Below, piece after piece: positions 17,006 through 25,011 of a stretch of 32,182 nt of DNA. This stretch comes from Sulfurimonas sp. (GTDB lineage Bacteria > Campylobacterota > Campylobacteria > Campylobacterales > Sulfurimonadaceae). Made by a program: the position numbers and the translations under genes. The stretch lies in assembly GCA_026988245.1 (NCBI GenBank), contig JALSLR010000106.1, positions 1 through 32,182 of the forward strand, read 5' to 3'. The number at the start of each line of letters is the position of its first letter. Position 1 is the stretch's first letter. The notes beneath the pieces are model-generated. The model made no database searches. It was not told where the DNA came from and saw only the letters and a program-made list of their open reading frames with translations.

Positions 17006-18319
17006 TTATATCTCTTTTATTAGCTGCATTCCTAGTTTTTCAACTATACCTACAACTAGTGCATTACCCATTAAAAAAGCTCTTTTAGAATCTGTCACAC
17101 CAAGAGTATGATTGTCTGGAAACATATTAAGTCTTTCGAGTTCAATCGGAACTAATCTTCTATATTTTCCATTTACATATACTACATGCTTAAATCTTGA
17201 AGCACTAGCACCACCTTCTCCCGTAATAATAGTTCTTGATGCTTTAGTCAAACAGTCTGGAAAACTCATACTTCCTTCGCTATAGGTATATTCATGGCCT
17301 GTAGTTTTATTCACTCTTTGTATAGACTTAGAACCTTTTTGATATTTCCATTTTTCTAATTCAACATCATCTATATAAAATTCATTTGCTACCTCTTTTT
17401 CATCTACTAAAAAATCACCTAAAACTGAATATTCATCATTATAATTAACTTCTATTTTTGATGTATAGTAGTTACCATTTATCATATAACCAGTATCTAA
17501 AAAAGTATTTTTCTTAGGTGTGTTTATATTAAAGTTATTCGTAATATCAACTAAATCATCACTTAATTTAGCTGATACTATATTGTCTTTTTCTAATTTT
17601 TTTATAGGAAACGATTGAGCAAAAAGTCCGGATTGACTTAATATTTCTACGGAATTTTTATTTTTTATAGTTTTATATAATTCTGTGCCTTTTTTATATG
17701 CCATTATAAACACTCTACGCCTTTTTTGTGGCATTCCATATTCACTAGCATTTATGACGCGCCATTCTACTGCATACTCAAGTGCATTTAAAGATGACAA
17801 TATTATCGCAAAATCTCTTCCTCTTTGACTCGCAGGCGATTTTAAAAGTCTATCTACATTCTCTAACATTAAGTATTTGGGTGCTTTATCTTTTTTTTCC
17901 TGTAGTATTCTATGTATCTCCCACCATAAGACACCTTTTTTTCCAACTATTCCTTGTGAATTTTTGAGTGTACTTGCGACTGAATAATCTTGACAGGGGA
18001 AACCACCAACAAGTAAGTCATGATCTGGTATATCACTAACTTTAACATTAGATATATCTTCATTACTATGATTTAAGTAGCCAAAATTTTTACAATATAC
18101 ATCTGATGCATGTTGTGTTTTCGTTGAAGGTTCCCACTGGTTACTCCATACAATTTCGTATCCAACACTCAGTGAACTTACATTTTGTAAACCTAGACGA
18201 AAACCACCAACTCCAGCAAAAAGTTCTATTGTACGAATATTATTTTTTTTATTAACTTTCATATTCATGTTAAACTTTTGTTCCTCTGCATTCATGCTAA
18301 ATAACATTGGTATAGTCAT
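17006..18319 (-). CDS. DNA (cytosine-5-)-methyltransferase of the restriction-modification pair
   Basis: The frame opens at 18358, but GGAG lies 6 bases before the ATG at 18319 (3 before the ATG at 18322), so I start at 18319 (437 residues). The ten-motif m5C layout is clear: motif I ELFAGVGGFR (about 32-41), catalytic motif IV GGFPCQDYS with the nucleophile Cys109, motif VI ENV (153-155), motif VIII QKRRRVF, a target-recognition region of about 150 residues, and motifs IX-X RRLVPIELERLNMFP and GNALVVGIVEKLG. It transfers a methyl group from SAM to cytosine and should protect the host from the downstream nuclease. The ~30 residues before motif I contain no clear helix-turn-helix. A palindrome in the upstream region may regulate it. 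Very sure of family; target sequence unknown. Confidence 0.93.
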   Translation of the reverse strand: MTIPMLFSMNAEEQKFNMNMKVNKKNNIRTIELFAGVGGFRLGLQNVSSLSVGYEIVWSNQWEPSTKTQHASDVYCKNFGYLNHSNEDISNVKVSDIPDHDLLVGGFPCQDYSVASTLKNSQGIVGKKGVLWWEIHRILQEKKDKAPKYLMLENVDRLLKSPASQRGRDFAIILSSLNALEYAVEWRVINASEYGMPQKRRRVFIMAYKKGTELYKTIKNKNSVEILSQSGLFAQSFPIKKLEKDNIVSAKLSDDLVDITNNFNINTPKKNTFLDTGYMINGNYYTSKIEVNYNDEYSVLGDFLVDEKEVANEFYIDDVELEKWKYQKGSKSIQRVNKTTGHEYTYSEGSMSFPDCLTKASRTIITGEGGASASRFKHVVYVNGKYRRLVPIELERLNMFPDNHTLGVTDSKRAFLMGNALVVGIVEKLGMQLIKEI

Positions 18320-18345
18320 CATACTCTCCAAAGTGATTTTTAAAG

Positions 18346-18395
18346 AGTATATCAACAATCCTAGTATTTAATAAATTTTATGACAAAGTGTCATA
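18346..18395 (-). promoter_or_regulatory. Promoter of the methyltransferase gene with 17-bp palindrome
   Basis: A -10-like TATACT lies at 18351-18346, about 27 bases before the chosen start. Upstream, TATGACA-AAG-TGTCATA (18379-18395) is a perfect 7-3-7 inverted repeat covering the region just upstream of where RNA polymerase would bind. It begins 13 bases after the glyQ stop, but no T-run follows on the minus strand, so it is a poor terminator and a better operator candidate. Confidence 0.5.
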
Positions 18396-18407
18396 CTTTT
18401 CTTTTAA

Positions 18408-19289
18408 TTAACCCTTAACTCTCTTAAGTCTATCATTCTCTTGTGCCTTATACAACTCCGCACACCCTTTTGAAAGTTCTCGGATTTTTAACATATAGTT
18501 TTGACGTTCGGTTTGGCTTATTGCTTTTCTTGCATCGAGTATGTTAAAAGTATTTGATGCCATCATACATAAGTCATATGCTGGTAATGGAAGTCCTGCT
18601 TCTAGTGTCCGTAAACACTCATCACATTTTGCATTAAACTCTGCAAAGAGCATAGGGACATCTGCTACTTCAAAATTGTATTTTGAAAACTCTATCTCAC
18701 TCTCTTTATGTACATCTCTGTAATAAGTTGTACCATGTTCGTTTTCATTCCATACGATGTCAAAAATGTTATCAACATTTTGCAAATACATAGCTAAACG
18801 CTCAGTTCCATAAGTTATCTCAACGGCTACAGGGTTACACTCAATGCCACCAACTTGTTGAAAGTAAGTAAACTGAGTCACCTCCATACCGTTTAACCAA
18901 ACTTCCCAGCCAAGACCCCATGCACCGAGTGTTGGTGACTCCCAGTTGTCTTCTACGAAACGGATATCGTGCTTAGATACATCAAGTCCTAGATACTCTA
19001 AAGATTTTAAATATAACTCTTGAATATTATCTGGTGATGGCTTTATGAGTGCTTGAAACTGATAGTAGCTTCCAAGACGATTTGGATTTTCTCCATAACG
19101 ACCATCTGTTGGACGGCGAGATGGCGCGACATAGGCAGTAGCCCAAGGAGTTGAGTCAAGTGAACGAAGAAAAGTCGCTGGGTGAAAGGTTCCTGCACCA
19201 GAGGGGATATCATAAGGTTGTACGATATTACACCCCTCTTTCATCCAAAATTCTTGTAGTTTTAGTAGCATCTCACTAAAAGTTATCAT
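18408..19289 (-). CDS. glyQ: Glycyl-tRNA synthetase alpha subunit
   Basis: A 293-residue protein matching bacterial GlyQ in length and sequence throughout: the start with [31 protein letters not shown] near 30, [21 protein letters not shown] near 110, and [15 protein letters not shown] near 145. It is the class II catalytic half of the tetrameric alpha2-beta2 enzyme charging tRNA-Gly. The beta subunit (glyS) is not in this window; the two genes are often separate in Campylobacterota. The next gene upstream on this strand is the rhodanese-fold protein, 41 bases away. Nothing is unusual in the sequence. Confidence 0.98.
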   Translation of the reverse strand: MITFSEMLLKLQEFWMKEGCNIVQPYDIPSGAGTFHPATFLRSLDSTPWATAYVAPSRRPTDGRYGENPNRLGSYYQFQALIKPSPDNIQELYLKSLEYLGLDVSKHDIRFVEDNWESPTLGAWGLGWEVWLNGMEVTQFTYFQQVGGIECNPVAVEITYGTERLAMYLQNVDNIFDIVWNENEHGTTYYRDVHKESEIEFSKYNFEVADVPMLFAEFNAKCDECLRTLEAGLPLPAYDLCMMASNTFNILDARKAISQTERQNYMLKIRELSKGCAELYKAQENDRLKRVKG

Positions 19290-19330
19290 CTCATCTCACT
19301 TATGTATTTATATTTTTGTAATTATAGCAA

Positions 19331-20155
19331 TTATTGCTTATATGAACTTATTTTCAAGCCTAAGTCTTTGTAGTCTGTAAAAGAATTATAGTAAATCTTT
19401 GCACTTCTAAAGCCCATCACACGATTGACAATAAACCACTCAAGGCTAGAGGTAAATATATCATCAGAATATACAATTATATCATTAAGACTAATTTGCA
19501 ATTTTCTCAAGTAATAATCTTGTAATTTTTCACTTGAGATTAAAGTATAATCACGTAAAAACTTATCTCTATACGGAGAGTTTTTAGCTCCTTGTATATG
19601 CCCATTAACATATGACTCCGAATCTCTCGCATCAAGTAGCAGATTTCTTTTAGAAATATTTTTTAAAATTTTATTATCTATGGAGATTTTTTTAGGTTTT
19701 AAAGTGATCTTATGAGAATCTAATATTCTTACTTCCTTAGTAACTAAGCTGTCATACTCAAAAATCCATGACATATACCCACCATCTAAAATTCGCACCT
19801 CTTCAAAACCACTAGAGATTAAAACAAAAGCTAAAAAAGTAGCTCGTTTGAAGTCTTCAAAATCATTTCTTCCATAAATGATAACATGAGAATCATCTGA
19901 GAGGCCGATATTCCCAAAAATTTCTTGTATACGTCTTGGTGATTTTAAAGCATTATTACTTTTTTCTTTGTCTATCAGGTAGTGGACATCAAAAGATATA
20001 GCACCATCTATATGACTCATTTTATAACTATCACTTATATCTATCACTACAAGATTTTTATCATCAAATGAATTTCTTAAGTACTCTGCAGATACAAAAG
20101 CATCTTGCGCATAGAGAGCTATAAAACTAAAAAGTAAAATTATGATTTTTTTCAT
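19331..20155 (-). CDS. Exported tandem-rhodanese protein lacking catalytic cysteine
   Basis: A 274-residue protein with a signal peptide (about residues 1-16, cleavage after LYA) and two rhodanese domains (about 20-140 and 150-270). The domains show the usual landmarks: VVIDISD, HIDGAISFD and GGYMSW in the first, and LLLDARDSESYVNGHIQGA in the second. Rhodaneses transfer sulfane sulfur through a cysteine in the loop after the strand; here the second-domain loop reads VYSDDIFTSS with serine at that place, and the first reads IYGRNDFE. The protein contains no cysteine at all. It is thus probably not a thiosulfate sulfurtransferase and may bind an anion or another protein in the periplasm. It lies 6 bases after the chorismate mutase gene, likely in one transcript. 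Confidence 0.85.
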   Translation of the reverse strand: MKKIIILLFSFIALYAQDAFVSAEYLRNSFDDKNLVVIDISDSYKMSHIDGAISFDVHYLIDKEKSNNALKSPRRIQEIFGNIGLSDDSHVIIYGRNDFEDFKRATFLAFVLISSGFEEVRILDGGYMSWIFEYDSLVTKEVRILDSHKITLKPKKISIDNKILKNISKRNLLLDARDSESYVNGHIQGAKNSPYRDKFLRDYTLISSEKLQDYYLRKLQISLNDIIVYSDDIFTSSLEWFIVNRVMGFRSAKIYYNSFTDYKDLGLKISSYKQ

Positions 20156-20161
20156 CTATAC

Positions 20162-20455
20162 TTAGAAACCAGAAGTATCTCGAAATTGTGCTATTTCATC
20201 TTCTACCATCTCATTAATCATCTTGGTAAATAACTCTGAAATCATATTTGGTGATACATCTAACTCAATGGCCTTTGCACGTACTTTTTGTTTGATAAAC
20301 TCAACTCTATCTTCAGCCTTAACCTCATCAACACTATTTTTAAAAGCTACAGCTTGATGTATATAATGACTTCTTTTTGCAATTAACTCTACGAGAGCAT
20401 CATCTATTTTATCTATCTCTGTTCTTACTTCTTCTAGTGAATTACATTTTTTCAT
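20162..20455 (-). CDS. AroQ-class chorismate mutase
   Basis: A 97-residue all-helical protein with the AroQ/PchB pattern: LEEVRTEIDKIDDALVELIAKR in helix 1 (with Arg and the following Lys-containing segment AVAFKNS), EDRVEFIKQKVRAKA in helix 2, and a C-terminal helix with ISELFTKMINEMV. Free-standing enzymes of this length convert chorismate to prephenate for Phe and Tyr synthesis; the related isochorismate-pyruvate lyase activity of PchB cannot be excluded. GAGGA lies upstream of the ATG. The upstream 130 bases (20456-20585) are very AT-rich and probably contain its promoter. Confidence 0.85.
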   Translation of the reverse strand: MKKCNSLEEVRTEIDKIDDALVELIAKRSHYIHQAVAFKNSVDEVKAEDRVEFIKQKVRAKAIELDVSPNMISELFTKMINEMVEDEIAQFRDTSGF

Positions 20456-20559
20456 TTTTATTCCTCAAATTTTAAAGTAATATTAACTAAAAATATCTAA
20501 TTTTTAATTAACAATTGTCTAACACTATTTCTATATAATTTTTATATCGATTCTCAATG

Positions 20560-20590
20560 TATAGTCTTTTACTGACTCTTGAAGACTATA
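20560..20590 (-). other. Hairpin at the end of the lipid-transport operon
   Basis: A perfect 9-bp inverted repeat, TATAGTCTT (20560-20568) and AAGACTATA (20582-20590), with a 13-base loop. On the minus strand the stem includes the stop codon of the lipoprotein gene. No T-run follows in the direction of transcription, so it may protect the mRNA end or act with Rho rather than being a classical terminator. Confidence 0.5.
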
Positions 20591-21248
20591 CTCCTGTTAA
20601 ACTCCCTAAAACCCTTAGTTTTTTATCTATCTCCCTTAACTTATCTTCTGATGTTGTTTTTTCTTGTAACACGTTCAACCAAAACAATACACTTTTTTTA
20701 TAACCATAAAAAGAAGCATCATCTATTAAACGCTCCACTTCTGCAAAATTAAGCCGCTCTTTTATAAGTGAAGCACTCAATAGTTTTGATGTAATTACAT
20801 CCATATCAAAAAGTTCTTTTTTTGCTTGAGTATAATTTGATGCTAAGACACTTTGTGCAAAATTTTTATAGGTACTATCAAGAGTCTTAATGTCTTGAGG
20901 TTTCAACGAAGTACTTATAAGCTTGTAGTAACTATCTAACTCCTTATCTTCGAGTAAACTTTCTATATCTTGATACTCTAAACATTTATCTTCAATACCA
21001 ACAGAGATATTAAGCGCACACTTTCCTAAGTATATACGTGAGAGTTGGTTAAGATTAGCACTTTGCTTTGCATGATGTATAGCCCTTTTTAAATCACCCT
21101 TAGCTAAAGCATCCCTATCACTTAAAAAATTGTTTGTATAGGAGCTAAAAGCATTTATAGACTTGTATTTCCAAGCATCAGGCTTAGACTTGAATGAACA
21201 AGCACTCAAAAGAACTAAGATAAAAAAAGGAAGCAGTACTCTTATCAT
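20586..21248 (-). CDS. Lipoprotein of an MCE lipid-transport operon
   Basis: A 220-residue protein with a lipoprotein signal: hydrophobic residues 4-14 and lipobox LSAC with Cys17. The rest is helical with TPR-like spacing (ALAKGDLKRAIHHAKQSANL; YTQAKKELFDMD; AEVERLIDDASFYGYKKSV), ending in a helical tail. I do not recognise a named family. Its ATG overlaps the MCE gene stop (ATGA), so it is translated with the lipid transporter and probably sits in the outer or inner membrane as an accessory subunit, in the position of PqiC or MlaA-like partners in other operons (inference from place, not from sequence). Confidence 0.7.
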   Translation of the reverse strand: MIRVLLPFFILVLLSACSFKSKPDAWKYKSINAFSSYTNNFLSDRDALAKGDLKRAIHHAKQSANLNQLSRIYLGKCALNISVGIEDKCLEYQDIESLLEDKELDSYYKLISTSLKPQDIKTLDSTYKNFAQSVLASNYTQAKKELFDMDVITSKLLSASLIKERLNFAEVERLIDDASFYGYKKSVLFWLNVLQEKTTSEDKLREIDKKLRVLGSLTGV

Positions 21249-22159
21249 GGAAGTATCACCTCAGTAGCATCATCGTCTTGCATCAGTGCATCTACTTTAT
21301 CCATAATTTGGTTAGATTTTTGTAGCCCTGTAGATATCTCCTCTTTTATCGTAGTTAAATCTTCATCATACGCACCAATAGAAGATACCGTAGCATCAAG
21401 TTTTTCAAGTTTTTCTTGGACATCCTTTAAAATCAAGTCTAAGTTTTTAATCACATTTGATGATGGTTTCACTATGTCCCCATCTAGGTGCTTCGTTAAG
21501 TGTTCTAAATTTTTCATCATTTTATCTAGTGATGCTAAAGAGTCTATGAAGTCATCTGTAGAAGTTTTTGAACCAGTTATACTCGTAAGTAAAGAATCTT
21601 CTTGAGCAAGTTTAGCTGTAAAATCTTTTGCATTTTTAAGCATCATCATCATATCTGAATCTTTTTGAGAGATTGCAAAGGTTATATTATCTATATTATT
21701 AATGATGCTAATGATTTTATCCACAGCCGGTTGCAACTTTACTATCATGTCATTAATATCGTCACTCATCAGAAGTGTTAAGCTTTCCCCTGGTTTTAAA
21801 AGAGCATTATCTATTGCGGAGTAAAGAACTATATGTGCAGAGCCGATTAAGGGTTTTGTTATCATTAAAACAGAATCCTCTGTTATCCATTTTCTATTAT
21901 CTTCATCAACAGAAAAGCTCATACGTACAGTTCCATCATCATTTAATGCCATAGAGTCTATCACACCAATCTCAAATCCAGAATACTTGAGTGGCATTCC
22001 AACCTTAAAAGAGGTGGCGCTATCTGTTTGAAAGTGGAAGGTATATCGTTGATGAAAAGCACCTTTTTCTTCTAACAAAATATACATAAACATACCCATA
22101 AGGATCGTGATTATAATTACAAAAAAACCAACTGTTAATCTCATCTTATCATATGTCAT
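21245..22159 (-). CDS. MlaD/MCE-family lipid-transport substrate-binding protein
   Basis: A 304-residue protein with an N-terminal membrane anchor (about 8-29), an MCE domain (about 37-115; GMPLKYSGFEIGVIDSMALN and a later SAHIVLY), then a long helical tail (about 140-295) with coiled-coil character. MCE proteins form hexameric rings that carry phospholipids across the periplasm. Neighbours encode the permease, a degenerate ATPase and a lipoprotein, matching the Iam/Mla operon of Campylobacterota. Overlaps of ATGA type on both sides indicate coupled translation. All usual MCE features are present. Confidence 0.9.
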   Translation of the reverse strand: MTYDKMRLTVGFFVIIITILMGMFMYILLEEKGAFHQRYTFHFQTDSATSFKVGMPLKYSGFEIGVIDSMALNDDGTVRMSFSVDEDNRKWITEDSVLMITKPLIGSAHIVLYSAIDNALLKPGESLTLLMSDDINDMIVKLQPAVDKIISIINNIDNITFAISQKDSDMMMMLKNAKDFTAKLAQEDSLLTSITGSKTSTDDFIDSLASLDKMMKNLEHLTKHLDGDIVKPSSNVIKNLDLILKDVQEKLEKLDATVSSIGAYDEDLTTIKEEISTGLQKSNQIMDKVDALMQDDDATEVILP

Positions 22160-22623
22160 TGAAATACCAACATCCCCTCATAGTGAAATCTATTAATCTC
22201 ATTTTCTAATATTATTATATTTTTTGTTTCATTCAATATCGCTAAATTTCTCATAGCAATTGCTAAAAATTCTATATTTTTAAGTATCGCCAATGGATTT
22301 AAGATAACTATATTTTTTTCATTTGTCATTAAAGCTCTAATGATCATAATATAAAAAACCTCAACCTCATTACACTGATGTGGCCTTTTAAGTCCGAGGT
22401 CTATTCTATTTATTTTATTTAAATACACCTTTGCTTCTTCTTGTGCTATACGGACTGGGGTATGATTATGTACCTCACGAATCAAAGCAATATTTTCAAG
22501 CATATCTAAGTTGGCTATAAGTGGTGTATCAACAGAGATTATACTATATCCGTCAATCTCTTCTAAGACCTCTTGAATCTCTTCTACTTCAGAGTAAAAA
22601 TTTAAAGTGATTGGATTACTAAT
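22156..22623 (-). CDS. Degenerate ABC ATPase-like (MlaF-position) protein, probable ATT start
   Basis: The frame is open from a stop at 22702-22704 down to the TGA at 22156, with no ATG, GTG or TTG before the ATG at 22503. That ATG has no ribosome site and would give 115 residues. Coding-like sequence continues upstream, and GAGGTG (22634-22629) is ideally placed before an ATT at 22623, giving 155 residues and overlapping the permease gene by 22 bases. The protein resembles the middle and end of an MlaF ATPase (ANLDMLENIALIREV, then GLKRPHQ, IIRALMTNEKNIVILNP). Walker A is absent, the LSGGQ position reads HQCNEVEV, and Walker B has Asn-Pro instead of Asp-Glu. It cannot bind and hydrolyse ATP in the normal way. 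ATGA overlap with the MCE gene is intact, so I favour a maintained pseudo-enzyme over a decayed gene. Confidence 0.6.
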   Translation of the reverse strand: MSNPITLNFYSEVEEIQEVLEEIDGYSIISVDTPLIANLDMLENIALIREVHNHTPVRIAQEEAKVYLNKINRIDLGLKRPHQCNEVEVFYIMIIRALMTNEKNIVILNPLAILKNIEFLAIAMRNLAILNETKNIIILENEINRFHYEGMLVFQ

Positions 22624-23390
22624 GATAACACCTCGATTAAAAATATAGCTATAAAAAGCTTCATCATCCCATTTAACACAGAGATAGGAATAGCTGTGTA
22701 ACTATTTGTCGTCTTGATTCCACTATATATGGGTATAAGCGTAATCACAAAACCAAAAGCTAAGCCTTTACTTACTAATACAACTACATCTTTCACTTCA
22801 ACTGCACTCAACAAAAGGTTCGAGTAGGCGTGTAGATCCATATTCATGTAAAAAAGTGTAACAAGATACCCACTACTAAGCATAATGATAGCAAAAACAA
22901 TGGAAAGAGAGGTTACGCTTATCATCCCGCTAATGATGCGGGGAAGAAAAAGATAGTCTATCAAATCTATTTTGTATTCACGTAAAGTATTTAATTCTTT
23001 GTTGACATTCATCACAGCTATCTCTGTATTGATAGCGGCCCCTGAACGAAGTGATATCAAAAGTGCTGTGAAAAAAGGGGAAAATTCATCCATAACAAAG
23101 TTAATGATTATAGACCCTATACTACTCTCTAAATTATACTCAGTAGCTAATACAATGACTATCCCGATAATTATAGAACCAAAAAACATAGCCATCATTA
23201 CAAAAAGAGGCAAAATACCAACACTTGTAAAATAAATCTGCTTAGTAAGAACCATGCGCATTGCAGGGTTATAACTATGAGGTTTAAACATATGGGTTAC
23301 ACAAAGATAAACAAACTTGCTAGCTTCTAAAAATTCAAAAACAATGTTGATAGTTTTATCACCAATACTTTCTATAAATTTTAAAATCAA
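22602..23390 (-). CDS. MlaE-family lipid-transport permease
   Basis: A 262-residue inner-membrane protein with about five or six hydrophobic segments and the MlaE pattern: an N-terminal amphipathic helix (IESIGDKTINIVFEFLE), VGILPLFVMMAMFFGSIIIG near 57-76, and the conserved ALLISLRSGAAINTEIAVMNVNKELNTL near 108-135. The start is a TTG at 23388-23390 with AAGG seven bases upstream. First gene of the operon with the ATPase-like, MCE and lipoprotein genes. Together they should move phospholipids between the membranes, although the energising ATPase in this operon is degenerate and might be supplied from elsewhere. Confidence 0.92.
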   Translation of the reverse strand: MILKFIESIGDKTINIVFEFLEASKFVYLCVTHMFKPHSYNPAMRMVLTKQIYFTSVGILPLFVMMAMFFGSIIIGIVIVLATEYNLESSIGSIIINFVMDEFSPFFTALLISLRSGAAINTEIAVMNVNKELNTLREYKIDLIDYLFLPRIISGMISVTSLSIVFAIIMLSSGYLVTLFYMNMDLHAYSNLLLSAVEVKDVVVLVSKGLAFGFVITLIPIYSGIKTTNSYTAIPISVLNGMMKLFIAIFLIEVLSLVIQSL

Positions 23391-23469
23391 GTTTAAGCCT
23401 TTGTTCTTAGTTATTATCCTATAATTTAGCTTAGGAAGCTATAATATGAGGTAATAAAGGAAGATAAAT
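23391..23469. promoter_or_regulatory. Divergent promoter region with small palindrome
   Basis: Two TATAAT boxes occur on the plus strand (23420-23425 and 23440-23445), the second 24 bases before the ATG at 23470, which has AAGGAAG as ribosome site. Between and overlapping them lies a 6-3-6 palindrome TAGCTT-AGG-AAGCTA (23427-23441). A GATAAT on the minus strand could serve the permease operon. Confidence 0.45.
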
Positions 23470-24258
23470 ATGAAAAATATATACCTCATTATTGCAAAAC
23501 AAATCATTAGTGAAGCTGGTAAAATCATAAAAGAGGCACGCGCTACAAATGCTTTTGGATTTTCCTTTAAAGATGATAACACTCCCATCACTAACATAGA
23601 CACGCAAATCCAAGCCTACATCACGAAAAAACTTCAAGATAACTTTGATATCCAAGTGATGGGGGAAGAAGACTCAAACATCATAAATATAGACAAACCA
23701 TACTGGGCGATAGACCCCATAGATGGAACTTGGGCCTTCATAACTCATGAAAATACTTCTGCAATCAACCTTTCCCTTATAGAAAGCGGTAAAGTAAAAT
23801 TAGGTATTGTTTTTAACCCATTTACGGATGAGTTTTTTCATACTGAGGTTAATGAAAAAGCATATTTAGGTTTACTAGAACTCCCTTTACGACACAATGA
23901 TGGAGTAACAGTTGTCAACTTTAAACCGGAGAGACAACACCCCATCGTCAAAAATCTCAATAGACTTTTCAAAGAAGATCGCGTAAAAAAACTCGTTTCC
24001 ATTGGAGGGAGCATAACTTACTCTATGTGTATGGTAGCCAAGGGTGCCTTTTCAAACTACATAGCTCATTTTAATGCTCAGGCAAATGCTTGGGACCTCT
24101 CAGCAGCAGTCCTCATTATACGAAATGCAGGCGGTTTTGTGACAGACCTACAAGGGAAAGATATAGACCCCATATCTCATCAAGGTTATATCGTAGCAAG
24201 TGTGAACAAAAAAGTAAAAGACGAATTTTTAGAGATGTTTAATGAAGTTGAGATGTAG
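23470..24258 (+). CDS. Inositol monophosphatase-family phosphatase (SuhB/CysQ/HisN type)
   Basis: A 262-residue protein with all metal-binding motifs of the lithium-sensitive phosphatase fold: MGEED (64-68), the signature DPIDGTWAF (82-90), and AWDLSAAVLIIRNAGG near 205-220. The substrate could be 3'-phosphoadenosine 5'-phosphate, histidinol phosphate or inositol phosphate; the sequence does not decide. Length is normal. It is divergent from the lipid-transport operon and its end overlaps the end of the GGDEF gene by 20 bases on the opposite strand. Confidence 0.9.
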   Translation: MKNIYLIIAKQIISEAGKIIKEARATNAFGFSFKDDNTPITNIDTQIQAYITKKLQDNFDIQVMGEEDSNIINIDKPYWAIDPIDGTWAFITHENTSAINLSLIESGKVKLGIVFNPFTDEFFHTEVNEKAYLGLLELPLRHNDGVTVVNFKPERQHPIVKNLNRLFKEDRVKKLVSIGGSITYSMCMVAKGAFSNYIAHFNAQANAWDLSAAVLIIRNAGGFVTDLQGKDIDPISHQGYIVASVNKKVKDEFLEMFNEVEM

Positions 24259-25011
24259 AATATTTTAGCTTATTTCTTCCATCTTTTTTTGCTTTATAAA
24301 GTAACTTATCTGCTTGATGGTAAACAATATTTCTTTCGATTATCTCTTTAGAATCAATAGATACCAAACCCAATGAAACACTTATATATTTATGTTCCTT
24401 ACTCTTTTTATTTTCTATTTTTAAATTAAAAATCTCTAATCGCAACCTATCCGCCAAGGCAATAGCTGCTGACTCATTTTTAGTATTATATATGACACCA
24501 AACTCTTCTCCGCCTAAACGAAAACTTGCATCATCCGCTCTAAAAAATGTTTTTTTCAACACTTCAGATATTCTTATTAAAACATCATCACCCAACTGAT
24601 GCCCATAAACATCATTATAATCTTTAAAATAATCTACATCTAACATCAAAAAATTAAACAATTCCTTTTTTCTTTTTGCGCTATTTACCATATTTACAAA
24701 AATATCATCAAAGTAACGTCTGTTAAATATATTAGTTAAGGCATCTAAAGTTGATAATTTCTCCATATCTAAAAGTGCTAATTGTAACTCTCTTGTTCTT
24801 TGTTCTACTTCAATTTCTAATTTTTCATTTAATATTTCTAGCTTATTTTGAAAGTTTTTTCCAATGAAGAGTTACTAGCCTCAGCTATAAAATCTCCATT
24901 AGCATCAACACTCACTATAAACATATTATCTTCTGAATTGTTCCATAATGTACGAAAAAGAAGTAGTTCGCCACTTAATGAACTCTCTAAAAGAAAGTTG
25001 TATTCTTTCAT
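24239..25011 (-). pseudogene. Broken PAS-GGDEF diguanylate cyclase gene
   Basis: Two frames together make one protein. From an ATG at 25011, touching the trpB stop, 57 residues are read: the start of a PAS domain (LWNNSEDNMFIVSVDANGDF) that stops at TAG just after an A6 run. The other frame then carries a coiled coil (KLEILNEKLEIEVEQRTREL) and a complete GGDEF domain with the active site GGEEF and the inhibitory RxxD site (RADD) five residues before it. Only about 35 residues of a ~100-residue PAS domain are left between the two parts. One out-of-frame deletion inside the PAS segment would explain both the shortening and the frame change. The ATG at 24766 could still yield a free 175-residue GGDEF domain. 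It would have made cyclic di-GMP. Confidence 0.7.

Noticed and set aside
16379..18319. Larger defence island around the restriction-modification pair
   Set aside because: Both flanks are housekeeping-type genes (recD2 and glyQ), with no further nucleases, integrase, transposase or tRNA attachment site visible.
18379..18395. Rho-independent terminator after glyQ
   Set aside because: The palindrome is placed well after the stop, but no T-run follows on the transcribed strand; the T-rich side is on the opposite strand where no gene ends.
23431..23655. Minus-strand open frame of 74 codons at the start of the phosphatase gene
   Set aside because: It overlaps the divergent promoter and the well-supported phosphatase gene, and shows no domain.
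24855..24860. Programmed -1 frameshift at the A6 run of the GGDEF gene
   Set aside because: The zero-frame codons do not form the classical A-AAA-AAG or A-AAA-AAC heptamer, and the PAS domain would still lack most of its length, so a deletion fits better.
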